Part shown: positions 40,301-52,039 of the stretch, piece after piece
Layout of the letters: every line of letters begins with the position of its first letter
Position numbering within the stretch: position 1 is the stretch's first letter
NCBI RefSeq assembly: GCF_000143415.4
Contig: NW_003314263.1
Span: 1,180,165-1,244,164, forward strand
Source of the DNA: Selaginella moellendorffii
Taxonomy: Eukaryota; Streptophyta; Lycopodiopsida; Selaginellales; Selaginellaceae
Length of the DNA: 64,000 nt
Reading direction: 5' to 3'
Position numbers and translations under genes: made by a program
Notes under the pieces: model-generated
Told to the model about the DNA's origin: nothing
What the model saw: the letters and a program-made list of their open reading frames with translations, nothing else
Database searches by the model: none

Positions 40301-41283
40301 NNNNNNNNNNNNNNNNNNNNNNNNNNNNNNNNNNNNNNNNNNNNNNNNNNNNNNNNNNNNNNNNNNNNNNNNNNNNNNNNNNNNNNNNNNNNNNNNNNNN
40401 NNNNNNNNNNNNNNNNNNNNNNNNNNNNNNNNNNNNNNNNNNNNNNNNNNNNNNNNNNNNNNNNNNNNNNNNNNNNNNNNNNNNNNNNNNNNNNNNNNNN
40501 NNNNNNNNNNNNNNNNNNNNNNNNNNNNNNNNNNNNNNNNNNNNNNNNNNNNNNNNNNNNNNNNNNNNNNNNNNNNNNNNNNNNNNNNNNNNNNNNNNNN
40601 NNNNNNNNNNNNNNNNNNNNNNNNNNNNNNNNNNNNNNNNNNNNNNNNNNNNNNNNNNNNNNNNNNNNNNNNNNNNNNNNNNNNNNNNNNNNNNNNNNNN
40701 NNNNNNNNNNNNNNNNNNNNNNNNNNNNNNNNNNNNNNNNNNNNNNNNNNNNNNNNNNNNNNNNNNNNNNNNNNNNNNNNNNNNNNNNNNNNNNNNNNNN
40801 NNNNNNNNNNNNNNNNNNNNNNNNNNNNNNNNNNNNNNNNNNNNNNNNNNNNNNNNNNNNNNNNNNNNNNNNNNNNNNNNNNNNNNNNNNNNNNNNNNNN
40901 NNNNNNNNNNNNNNNNNNNNNNNNNNNNNNNNNNNNNNNNNNNNNNNNNNNNNNNNNNNNNNNNNNNNNNNNNNNNNNNNNNNNNNNNNNNNNNNNNNNN
41001 NNNNNNNNNNNNNNNNNNNNNNNNNNNNNNNNNNNNNNNNNNNNNNNNNNNNNNNNNNNNNNNNNNNNNNNNNNNNNNNNNNNNNNNNNNNNNNNNNNNN
41101 NNNNNNNNNNNNNNNNNNNNNNNNNNNNNNNNNNNNNNNNNNNNNNNNNNNNNNNNNNNNNNNNNNNNNNNNNNNNNNNNNNNNNNNNNNNNNNNNNNNN
41201 NNNNNNNNNNNNNNNNNNNNNNNNNNNNNNNNNNNNNNNNNNNNNNNNNNNNNNNNNNNNNNNNNNNNNNNNNNNNNNNNNNN
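40301..41283. other. Assembly gap (N run)
   Basis: 983 undetermined bases directly after a 26-base G run. Any long frame spanning it is an artefact. Confidence 0.99.
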
Positions 41284-41939
41284 TCCAAACTGACTGAGGT
41301 TGAGGCTGGGCCGAGGGGCTTGGGTGGGAGTGAGCATGGGCTGGGGTGGTGCCGGAGGGGCCACCCAAGGAAGTGCTCAAGAGCAGCTCCCACTCCCGAA
41401 AGGGAAACCGACTGCGGTGCTCCCGGCTCATGTGGAGTGGTGCCCCACTTGAGTACCTTGTGGCTCATTGGTCCTCGCCCTTCCTAAGGGCTTGGGCCTT
41501 CCCTTCGGGATGGAAGTAGAGGGGTAGAGGTACCCATACCGGGCTGTTAGGCCATGGTGTTTCGCCCCGATGTCCCGAAGTAAGTGTTGCACCCAAGGCT
41601 TGGGATTTAGAGGGTCCCATGATCAAGTCTTATTGTACCAAGGGGTGTTAGGAACCTGGAGGCTTGGTGTGCTTGGCTGCTTGTGCCTGTGGGGAGTGTA
41701 GCCAAACCTTAAGTCCAGTCTAACCCGGGGAGGGGGATTGGGAGAGATTTGGGAATCCGTGGATGGAAGGCTAATGCTCCATTGCTCGTGCAGTGAGTAG
41801 CTGAAACCAAGTAGGACCAAGTAGGAGCTAGTACAATAGGCAAGAACCTTGGCGAGGGAACTTAGCACAAGCCAAGGCAGTGTTGGTCGGATAGACGAGG
41901 TAAGCTGGCAAATTAGAAAGGAAAAATTTGTGGCTTACA

Positions 41940-43771
41940 ATTTGGTATCGGATCCTTTTCCTCAGTTCTAGCGAAGGATAGAGGCGGATTGCTGGGAGAT
42001 GGCAAAGGCAGGGCGTAAGCGAACCTAGGCGGAGACGGAACCTTCGCCAGAGTTGGAGCCTCCGGTCAAACAAGAGGCTATGGATGAGGAATCCACGCAT
42101 GAGGAGGACTCTAGTGAGGAAACTTCCAAATAGGAGTCCGGTGGCGAGGTTTGGTCGTCCAAGGCTCAATTGGACGTTCTAGAAGGACAATTAGTGCAGA
42201 CCAATGCCCTACTAGAGACTCTCATACGCAAGCTAAAGTGTGACGAGAAGCGGAAGAAAAAGCGAAAGACTGCGGATGCTAGTAGCACAAAGGGTGTGGA
42301 CCCTTCGGTAGGGACTGAGGCAGAACCAAACAGGGTCGAATAGACTGAAGTGGAATCAGTCCCTCAGGCAGTTCCCAAGTACAAACCAAAGCCCCCACCG
42401 GTCTTCATGGGAGTGAATGACTATAAGGTGGTGGAGGATTGGTTTTATGATATAGAGGATTACTTCCGAGTGTTGCGGTTACCAAGCTCGGAGAAGGTCC
42501 TATGTGCAAAACCATACTTGGCAAATAATGCCAAGTCTTGGTGGAGAACGACAGAGGCCAATGAAGGACCGGTGGCCACTTGGGAAATGATGAAGGCGAG
42601 GATCCGCACGACCTACATTCCTCCGAATGCTACTCTGCATCTAAGAGACGAGCTGAGTAGGCTGAAGCAGACTGGAACCATTGAGGAGTATGTGAATGGG
42701 TTTATGGCAAAGAGAATATTTGTCATGGACATGGGGGATATGGATGTGTTCCATGCCTTCATATCAGGTTTGCAAACCTGGGCTCGCGGTGAGGTGATGC
42801 GGTGGAACCCGACCAACTACAAGGAAGCGTTGGATGCGGCTATCAAGGTGCATTTCAACGATAACCTGCGAAATGGAAACACGACGGGGTGGGGGTCCAC
42901 GTTTAGCAAAGGGGCCAAACCAAGGGGAATGTATAGCCGAGGGAAATTCAAGAAGAGTTTCTCTAAGAATGAGTCCTCAGGGTTCCGGAAAGGCAAATCC
43001 AGTGGCCAGCGAGCGAGTATGTGGGGGAGTCAAGTGAAAAGAGATAAACCCACAGATAAGAAGGTCAAGTTGTATAGCAGCGTGGGAAACAACATATGCT
43101 ACAACTGCTGTGAAGTGGGACACTTTTCGAGGGAATGTCCCTACCCGAAGAAGGCCAGAGCCAATATAGCCATCAAATCAGGTGAAGTCCAAACTGAGGT
43201 ATGTGATCTAGTCCCTAACTCAAAGTTACTCATTACACGAGCAACTTTGGTAGAGAGTCGTTCGCGACATCTACTAGCCCTCCGAGGGAAGCTCGGAGGT
43301 AGCTTTGTTAAGATCCTTATTGACATGGGTGCTTCGGATAATTTTGTGGCTGCAGACATAGTCCGGCAAGCCGGACTAACGGTGCAACGGCTAGGCGAAC
43401 CAAGGACTATAGAGTTTGTTCAAGGTAGCCAAAACACCGATGAGGTACTTCGACAAGCGAGAGTTGAAGTGGGGACTTGGAAGGTGGACATGGATTTCAC
43501 CGTGTTGGACATGGCGGGATTTGACGTGATCTTCGGAATGGATTGGTTCAATTGGTTCGTGGTAGCCTTGTATAGACAAGGTAGAAACCTTGTGGTACTG
43601 GCGAATGCCCAAGGAAGAAGATCTAGGGTGGAGGCCCAGGATCTAAAGGTAGGGCAAAGCAAGGCCAAAGATTCCTGCTTAAACCTTGTGTCCACGAGAG
43701 GACAACTCACTAAAGGAACTAAGGCAGCATTTTTGTGCTTACTCTCGGTGAAGAGTGACAAAAAGACATAA
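41940..43771 (+). pseudogene. gypsy-B gag and protease region
   Basis: The ATG at 41999 opens a frame with in-frame TAG codons near 42026, 42132 and 42342 and a TAA at 43769. Recognisable parts: retrotransposon gag core (PPPVFMGVNDYKVVEDWFYD, AKSWWRTTEANEGPVATWEM, YIPPNATLHLRDELSRLKQ), a CCHC zinc knuckle CYNCCEVGHFSREC, and a protease active-site region LIDMGASDNFVAA where the usual D-T/S-G reads D-M-G. The C-terminal protease half FDVIFGMDWF is kept. The stops fit C-to-T decay. Confidence 0.9.
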
Positions 43772-46400
43772 ACAGAAGAAGTACCTTTAGTGATCCAGCG
43801 GGTGTTAGACCAATTCCAGGATACCATGTCGGAGGAGCTACCGGTGGGGTTGCCCCCCGCACGACCGATAGAACATAAGATTGAGCTGGTCGAGGGTGCT
43901 GAGGCGGTGGTTCGTCCCCCCTATTGTTTGAACGAAAAAGAACTCAAGGAGCTCAAGTGCCAACTAGAGGAGTTGGTGGACAAAGGGTATGTTAGGTTGA
44001 GCAAGTCACCGTATAGGGCACTGGTGTTATTTGTGAAAAAGAAAGATGGATCTATGCGCATGTGCATAGACTACCGGTTGCTCAACAAGTATACAAAGAA
44101 GAACAAGTACCCTTTGCCAAGGATTGAGGACCTGTTCGATAGGTTAGGAAAGGCAAAATACTTCTCGAGGATTGACCTAAGGTCAGGATACTACCAGATC
44201 AGGGTAGCCGAGGAAGATGTCGAGAAGACAACCTGTCGAACGAGGTATGGGAGCTTTGAGTTTCTGGTGATGCCCTTCGGGCTATGTAATGCGCCGGCAA
44301 CATTTTCGGCGCTGATGAACCACATCTTTGTACCCTATCTAGATCACTTCGTGGTTGTCTATATCGATGACATCCTTATCTATAGCGAGACGCTAGAGGA
44401 GCATGCCGAACACTTCGCAAAGGTGTTTGAGAAACTAAGGGAACACAAACTGTATGCTAAAGAGAGCAAATGTGACTTTGCTCAACAAGAGGTAAAGTTT
44501 CTTAGGCATGTGGTGGGCTAGGACAGGCTCAAGGTGGACCCGGAGAAGGTCCAAGCGATCCAGGAATGGGAGCGACCATTGAATGTACATGAGTTGAGGG
44601 CATTCTTGGGGCTATGCAACTACTACCGAAAGTTTATCAGACACTATTCGAGAGTAGCCCTGCCCTTAACGGACCAAACAGGAAAAGGGAAGATGGTATG
44701 GACAGCGGAATGCGAGGCGGCATTCGTCCATCTCAAAGGGAAGTTGAGGAAGGCTCCCGTGTTGGCATTACCAGACTTTGGTAAGGACTTTGAGGTAGAA
44801 ATGGATGCTTTGGACTTTGCATTGGGCGCAGTTTTGAAGCAAGACAACCATCCAGTAGCGTTCTTCTCGAAGAAGTTGGACAAGGCTCAAAGGAAGTGGC
44901 CTGCCCATGAGAAGGAATTGTTTGCGGTGGTCAAGGCGCTTAAGGAGTGGTGACACTACTTTGGGAGACACTTCAAGGTTTACACGGACAATGTGGCAAC
45001 GAAACACTTCTTGTCATAGCCTGACTTGAGAGGGAAACAGGGTCGGTGGGCCAATGCCTTGGCCGAGTTTGATTGCGAGATTCTGTACAAGCCTGGGAAG
45101 AGCAACATCGTGGCGGATGCGCTAAGTCAAAAAGCGAGCTTGAGGTTGGCAATATCTAGCGCAATAACAACCTTCTGGGACGATGTGCGGACAGCATATG
45201 AGAACGATGGTCTAGCACAAGAAGTGTTTCTGAGGAATCTAGAGGCACGGGAAGCTCACCAGAGAGGTGAGCTGCCAACGGAAGAGAAAACGGGCTATGT
45301 GGAACGCAACAGACTCATCTATTACAAGCAAACGAGGGTGTATGTTCCAGAAGGGGAACTAAGGAAGGTAGCCTTAGAAGAGTGTCATGACGGACCTCTT
45401 GTGGGACACGGCAGAGTGCCCAAGACGATGGGCTTACTCAAGAGGAAGTACCATTGGCCAGATATGGCTAAGGACATCCAAGACTATGTAAAGACATGTC
45501 CAACATGTCAGCAGGTCAAAGCCGTGACTAAGGTTAGTGGGGGTTTGTTGCAAAGCATCCCAATTCCAGATCGCCCGTGGAAATGTCTTACGATGGTCTT
45601 CATCACGGGACTCCCCCCAAGCGAGGGGTTTGATGCGATATTTGTGGTGGTGGACTGATTTTAAAAAATGGCACATTTCATACCCACCACAATGGAAGTG
45701 GATGAGGAAGGTGTGGCAAAGTTGTTCTTTGAACAAGTGGTTCGAGTGCGGGGAAGGCCGGAAGAGATCATCTCAGATCGAGATAAGATCTTCACTAGTA
45801 GGTTCTGGAGGACTCTCCTGGAACAGTATCGCACCAAGTTGAAATTCAGCACAGCCTATCACCCACAGACAGGTATGGGGTATTAAGTCAAGTTTGGTGG
45901 CACTAACACTTCTTGACAGACAGATAAACGGAAAGGGTGAATAGGCAGCTGGAGGATTATTTGCGATGCTATGTCTCGGGAGACCAGACTGATTGGGTAA
46001 GTCATTTGGGACTTGCGAAAATGTGTTATAACAACTCACCACATTCGAGTATCGGGTTGAGTCCATGGGAAGTCATCAATGGGTGAGCTATTGAAGGTCC
46101 TGTGGAACTCGGTGTGGCTGAGTATCATGGAGAGCTACCCGCAGTGGAGGCATTCACGGCAGAAAGACTCAACATTTGGAATCTAGTGAGGGATTCCTTG
46201 GAACGGGCTCAACAAAGGCAAACCAAGTACGCGAACCAAAAGCGCCGGGATGTAGAGTTCCAAGCTGGGGAGAAGGTGTGGCTGAACACCAAGAACCTCA
46301 AGCTACCAAAAGTTTACTTTCACCCATGGTACATGGAACAACTCATCTACCGGAACAACTCAAATCCATCTTATGAGCCCAAGAGCAAGCTCACATAATA
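43772..46400 (+). pseudogene. gypsy-B pol: reverse transcriptase, RNase H, integrase
   Basis: It continues the gag frame. [42 protein letters not shown] and catalytic YIDDILIYS. RNase H: FALGAVLKQDNHPVAFFSKK. Integrase: zinc-binding region ending CPTCQQVK, core SDRDKIFTSRFWRTL and FSTAYHPQT. In-frame stops lie at about 44519 (TAG), 44951 (TGA), 45017 (TAG) and 45656 (TGA). A GT-AG segment at 45873-45919 interrupts the integrase. The end resembles LPEQLKSIL of a gypsy tail and then breaks off; no 3' LTR follows, so the element is truncated. Confidence 0.9.
45873..45919 (+). other. Intron-like 47-nt insertion in integrase
   Basis: GTATGG...CACTAACACTTCTTGACAG looks like a short spliceosomal intron with a CTAAC branch site. 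ACAG stands on both sides (45869-45872 and 45916-45919). Leaving it out gives HPQTDxxTERVNR, the spacing expected in integrases, and restores the downstream frame. Confidence 0.5.
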
Positions 46401-46565
46401 AGGTACAACAAGGTAATAGAAACCATACCCAAGGAACGATTGTGAAGCCTTTGCACCAAAACGTGTACCCACTCGGATCATCATTTTCATTTCTGCGTAT
46501 GCAACGAAACTAGTTGCCCAATCTTATTGAATAGTACTCGCTGAGACTCATCCTCTAATACCAAA
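46401..46565 (-). mobile_element. Start of the interior of a minus-strand LTR-C element
   Basis: The minus strand reads TGGTATTAGAGG (46552-46563), a primer-site-like motif, directly after the LTR at 46566-47818. Only about 165 bp of interior remains before the junction with the gypsy-B pol end. Confidence 0.5.
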
Positions 46566-47818
46566 TGTAGCGCACGTGGTTTTTACCCTTTATCCTATGG
46601 TGATTTACCATAGGATAGCACCACGGAGCGGAACCTAAACCCTCCATGTGCCACGTGACAAATGCCATGTGTCACATGCCACGTGTCCAAAGGATAGTGG
46701 TGTGGAACTCGAGGTTCAGGGCCTTGGGCCACTGAACGAAGGAACGGTGCCAAACCCCCAAGCATGGAGCCAAGGAGTGATGGAACTGGTCCATGGAGCA
46801 ACTCCCAAGCATACAGCCCAAGGAGCAAAGGGACAGAGGCAAGGAGCGACTTGGAACAGTCCTAGAGTATTTAGCATCCCAATGCCAGGACTAGCACACA
46901 AAACGGAGCCAAATGGAGTTTGGCGTTATTTCAGCATACCAGTGGCCTAACGCGAGGATATGGGTACTCCACCAACTAGCATGGTGTGGAGCTTAGGCTT
47001 AGACCCAAACCAGACGTAGAACAAGGACAGACACGCAAGCGGGAGCTAAACTATGCCTTAGGTTGGTCAGTCATGCCCGACCTACCCACTATCCCTACTA
47101 TACATTCCTACTATACTTTTGGAACCCCCCCCCCCCCCCCCCCTGGGGGACGATCGCTTTGGGCTTTCACCCAACTGCCTATATTAGTATTCGAACTCGG
47201 ATTCGGTCTCGGATTCGGTCTCGGTCTCGGTCTTGGTCTCGGTCTCGGTCCTGGTCTCGGTTCCATCTCAGACTCCATCTCAGACTCCACCTCGGGTCCA
47301 TCTCGGACTCCACCTCGGATCCATCTCGGACTCCATCTCAGGTCCATCTCGGACTCCATCTCGGGTCCATCTCGGACTCCATCTCGGTCCATCTCAGACT
47401 CCATCTCGGACTCCATCTCGGACTCCATCTCGGACTCCATATCGGACTCCATATCGGACTCCATCTCGGACTCCATCTCGGACTTCACTTCGGGTCCATC
47501 TCGGACTCCATATCGGACTCCACTTCGGGTCCATCTCGGACTCCATCTCGGGTCCACCTCGGACTCCATCTTGGACACTTCCATGTGTCATGTGTTGGTC
47601 CTTTGGGGTCCCTTTTTTAGAGCCTCGCTTATGGCTTGCTTCGTGCTCATTCCTCGAGCACTTTGTTGGGAGTTCCACTCCCGCTCTCGACCTTTCAAGT
47701 CAGAGCTTTTAGTCCAAACGTGTTACGCTCATTTGGCTTTCGCTTTGGCCACTACCATGTGGCGCCCTTCCGGCTCCACTTTGGGGCCTAGGGATTTTGT
47801 GTCTCACATAATACATAT
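46566..47818 (-). mobile_element. LTR-C, full length with minisatellite core
   Basis: 1253 bp, TGTAGCGCACG at the left and GTGTCTCACA at the right. On the minus strand its first half matches LTR-A (TGTGAGACACAAAATCCC, GGAGTGGAACTCCCAAC, the minisatellites, GGTGAAAGCCCAAAGCG), while its second half is unrelated to LTR-A and matches 39652-39862 and 49096-49612. A C run of 19 bases lies at 47125-47143. Confidence 0.75.
47190..47575. repeat. Minisatellite inside LTR-C
   Basis: 6-bp CTCGGT/TTCGGT units followed by about 25 units of 12 bp, CATCTCGGACTC/CATCTCGGGTCC. This is the best preserved of the five arrays. Confidence 0.9.
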
Positions 47819-47859
47819 ATATAGATAATACATTGGTTATTAAATTTTGTTGGATGGTA

Positions 47860-49095
47860 AATCTTATATTTTCGAATTAAGATGATCTTAGTAGTTTCTG
47901 TACTCTAATACTAGTTTATCGGATGCTAACTTAGAATACTTTTGTGTCATAATCTAAGATTTATTCACTGATAATTAAGTTTTTAAGATATCATTGTCTA
48001 TAACTTTAATATTGTCCATATCTCAATTTTTCTATTTGGGCCAATATAGGTAGACTAACTTTAGCACTTTGTGTGTATGGTGAAATCTCTAATCATAGGG
48101 TAGCTACTGTCAATTGGTCATATCACTCACCTCTCTACTAATGTTCCTTATTTTGTTAAAGGGTGTAGCCATGTAAACAACTCTAAGTACCTATTTACAG
48201 TAGTCTATTTAAACCTTATTGATAAGTTTAGTTTCTTTGCTCAGGAGGGTTAGGGCCTTTGGCTTCTTTCTTTATATCACATGTGGGCAGGGATATATCA
48301 TCTTTTGTAAACTGGTTGAGACCTAGAGCAACATGGGTGGCAAACAATTGGTTAGCAACTGCCGAAAAGTGTCTGAGTTGTAATGCATCTACGTTAAATG
48401 AAAAGGTTACGTACACTCATTTATGTTAGTGTATTTTTCACAAAGTGTGAACATCGTGAACTTTTTCTAGAGTTATTTCCTTAGCAATGTTCTAAACTAG
48501 AGTGTGCATCAACAAAGACATCGATCTTCCCTAAGGGGGAGAGAGTGTCACAAATGTGATTGTGGATATCGAAAGTTACCTGTCGGCTAGTCCTTTCAGA
48601 TATTCTTTCTTGACTACCACAACAGCAGAAGGTTGGTAGGAGATGCTCATGTTCTGATAGAGATTGACATTGCTAATGTTGCTACATGTGTTTAAGGATA
48701 AGGGCAAATATGTGGTTGTGGTCATGATATTCACTATTGTTAGCAATATATATCAATGTTCTCAGCTTCTTTTGGATTGACATCCTCCATTTCTTAGGTG
48801 GAGGTCTTAACATCAATAATGTTTTATTAGTATTGTTGCAATAGAAGGTTTTAACAAAGGAGTTGCACAAGTAATGAAGGTTTTGCATGAATAAGTTAGT
48901 GACCCTTCCATCTTCTTTTCAAAAGTACTATCAATTGGTTCACTTGGCATTAATTCATCAAGTATTTAGTTTTCAGGGTTATTTTTATAATAAGAAGTCC
49001 TTTATTATCTTTTCCATATTTGTTAATATAGATTCAATTTTATTTTCTATTACTTAACTTGTTGCTATATATTGCCGACTACAATTGTGTCGTAT
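47860..49095 (+). mobile_element. Second decayed gypsy relic
   Basis: About 48680-49080 runs parallel to 25230-25570: GGTCATGATATTCACTATTG, CATCCTCCATTTCTTAGGTGG, CATCAATAATGTTTTATTAG. It covers the degraded zinc knuckle and protease parts. Nothing is recognised in 47860-48500. Confidence 0.6.
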
Positions 49096-49612
49096 TGTAG
49101 CGCACATGGTTTTCACCTTTTATCCTATAGTGATTTACTATAGAATAACTATGAAACAGAACCTAAACCCTCCATATGCCACATGTCCAAGGATAGTCAA
49201 GTGGAACCCGAGTTTCAGGGCCTTGGGCCACTGAATGAAGAAATGGAGCCAAACTCCTAAATATGGAGCTAATGAGCAAAGGAATCGAAGCATAGAGTGA
49301 CTTTCGAGCATACAACCTAAGGATCAAAGAAATAGGAGTAATGAATGACTTGGAATAGTCCTAGAGCATCTAACATCCCAATGCTAAAACTAGCATGTAA
49401 ACAAAGCCAAACAGAATGTAGTGCTATTTTAATATATCAGTGGCCTAACGCAAGGATATAAATATTCCACCAGTGAACATGGTTTAGAACTTGGGTGTAG
49501 ACCCAAGTTGGACACAGAACAAGAATAGGCATACAAGCAAGAGCTAAACTATATTTCAGGTTGGTCAACTATGTTTGCATATCTACTATCCCTACTATAC
49601 ATTTGGAACCAC
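49096..49612 (-). mobile_element. Decayed LTR-C fragment
   Basis: Begins TGTAGCGCACATGG and follows 46566-47120 (CCTAAACCCTCCATATGCC, TTTCAGGGCCTTGGGCCAC, AGTGGCCTAACGC, CTACTATCCCTACTATAC), with many C-to-T changes. It stops before the minisatellite. Confidence 0.7.
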
Positions 49613-52039
49613 CAACAGGCAAGTGCATACATCAATTTTATAAGATTTTAATAAAGCATTGGCCAAAACATTCTGAACTTGATTAACTCTGATTTGACAA
49701 AAGGCTTTAGAAGCAAACACCAAATTGTATAACTAACTCAGACAACCCCAAACAAAGACAATGCAATTGCTTAAAGATATCGTCATAACTATTAGTATGT
49801 CCAATGTATATTTGAAAATGTCTGGGAGTTTCCAATCCACATAAGTGGCTACATTCAAACCATTATACCATATTACTATTTATTATTTTTGGAATGATTC
49901 TCAATATTTGCATGAGTTTTCCACATATCTCTAAGAAATGGCATTGTAGTGGTGTAACTATAAAGTGATAGAATTAATGGTACATACCATCCATAAGATT
50001 CCCATAGAAGAAATCTAGTTGGAGGCGATGATTGGCAATAAAAGCAGAAGAAGATGCACTACACACTATAAATATCACCATCAATTAAATTTAATTATTC
50101 AAGTATAGCCATATAGCATCAAACAATTGCATCAATTGCTACTTAAAAGCCAGAGGAGGAGGACGTTATTCCAAATGACGAGTATGCTACTTTATCATTA
50201 AGATGAATGAAAATAAAGAAAAATAAAAGAGAAGAAATGGCAAAGTTGCACAAATAAAAACTATCTATATGATATTAAAGCTAGATTTACCAAAAGTATA
50301 AAATTAGGGACAATCAAAACTGCCCTAATATGAATGTATGGAATATAAAAATATACATATTCAATTAGCCCAAAACCTATTATTTATATATAAGAGTGAA
50401 TGGTTTGAATTAAAACCAATCTAATGATAATCAGAATCCCACTATGTTAATAATAGTATAAGGCATTATAGTCATACACTTTTTTTAAATTCATATTAGT
50501 AATAAAAAATTACGTAAAACTATTAGACTAAGGTATTTCAAAATAATAATTTCATAAATGAAAAAATACTCTTAATAACAAGTGAATTATTTTTTTAAAT
50601 AAACTGTATTCACTTCTAGCTAAAAGGTTTCTTTTAAGCTGTACTATTAAAAAAAAATAACAACTACTAGAAAAGATTGTAATTAATGTGCCAATTACTC
50701 TTAATATGGCACATTGTATTTAATGTGTGTCAAATACCACAAGATTTCTTAGAACTAATATTAAGTTTGTAAAGATCAATCTCACTTTTCCTCAAATGCT
50801 TCAAATTGTTTGAAGATTAATTTTGTATTGAGTGTGGTATTAAAAGTGAGTATATATGGTACAACTTTTATTGGATATTTGTGTTATCATTTATGAGGCT
50901 GTAAAACAATTAGTGATCTAGAATTATGGAAATTGATGGAATTAAGTTTAGAAAATGAAATAGAAGAGTAGAAGGCTAGTGGTTTTTTTGCAAAATTGAG
51001 TGTGATTCAGATAAAAAATATATGTGGTGGCTGTTTATATTGCAAATATATTTTATTTTGTACTTTCTAGATACTTAATGTTTACTAAAGCCTTGCAATA
51101 AGGTGGGAATTAAATCTAAATGAGTAGCATGGGGTGCTAGATTGTTAAGCTTAGGAAGATGCTCATGCTTTGATTTCAAATAAGAAAAAATGTCAATGCT
51201 TTATTCTTTTGATTTTTTCCTCCAATTCATTGTTTATGGCATGTTTTTATGTTGATCTCAATGATCTTCTCATATAGAGTTAGCAAAGGATAAATACTCA
51301 AAATTATAGCATTAATAATCTCAAAAATAAGGAAGAATTTGCTAAAAATGCCTATGTTTTATTGATGGGTTGACACAAATTAATTTCTCCTTTTGTTGCA
51401 ATTAGCACTCCCTAAGCTAGTACTCTAAATGTGCCAACACTAAACCTTATAAGTATTTGGAATGCTTTGACTTTAACAGCATTCATACCATTCTAAAGAT
51501 GTTTAAATTTTCATAGAATGGCAACTTTTGATTAAACCTTTCAAAAGATATGTTGGGATAAAAAATAAAATTTCAAAAAGAAAGGTGCTCAATAGTATCA
51601 ACCTTCACAAGAAAGGCAATGTTGTTAAAAAAAAAAGTTTTTAATGGGTTTTGAACCTTAGACTTATAGAAGTAGCTAAACATAAGGCTAAATTCTCATT
51701 TTGGAGTTAGGTTCTCACAAAATTGGCAACAAAAAATTTTAGGATGGGAAAACCCAAAAGCACACCAAGTAGTCAACTTTGGGTAGTTTTCTTTCTATTT
51801 CAGCTAGCAATTCTTTTAGGGCATTAAACTAAGCCAAAGAGGGTGGGGGGAATGCCTGACAATTCAAAAAGGATTAGCAATTGGTTTATCTTTAACTTTT
51901 TAGAGTTGATGTTTACCCAAATAAGAGAATGAAGTGCTCTTTTTATATTGAGTTTAGAAAAAAAAATGTCTTTGTAACAAGAGGCTATACAACTTTGTAA
52001 AAAGAAACCATCAAAACTCATGTTAAATCTAAGAATCAT
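49613..52039. other. AT-rich repeat remnants
   Basis: About 49890-50000 encodes a third, stop-ridden copy of the gag stretch seen at 24750-24850 (WND...YL...AL.W), in the same orientation. About 50120-50165 resembles 24586-24632 inverted. The rest to 52039 has no recognised feature. Confidence 0.4.

Larger units (their letters stand above)
39863..41939 (+). mobile_element. 5' LTR of the gypsy-B element (with assembly gap)
   Basis: Begins TGTAAGGAACC at 39863 and ends ...TGGCTTACA at 41939, followed by a primer-site-like TGGTATCGGATC. The middle contains a GA-rich minisatellite (39940-40250), a run of 26 G (40274-40299) and 983 undetermined bases (40301-41283). The length of about 2.1 kb is therefore approximate. 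The part after the gap recurs in decayed form at 27881-28497. Confidence 0.7.

Noticed and set aside
39914..41468. Several frames of 370-460 codons over the gap on both strands
   Set aside because: They consist almost wholly of undetermined residues from the N run and minisatellite; no real protein is supported.
47111..47620. Repetitive proteins read from both strands of the minisatellite
   Set aside because: Period-12 DNA keeps every frame open; there is no start context or conservation and the array lies inside an LTR.
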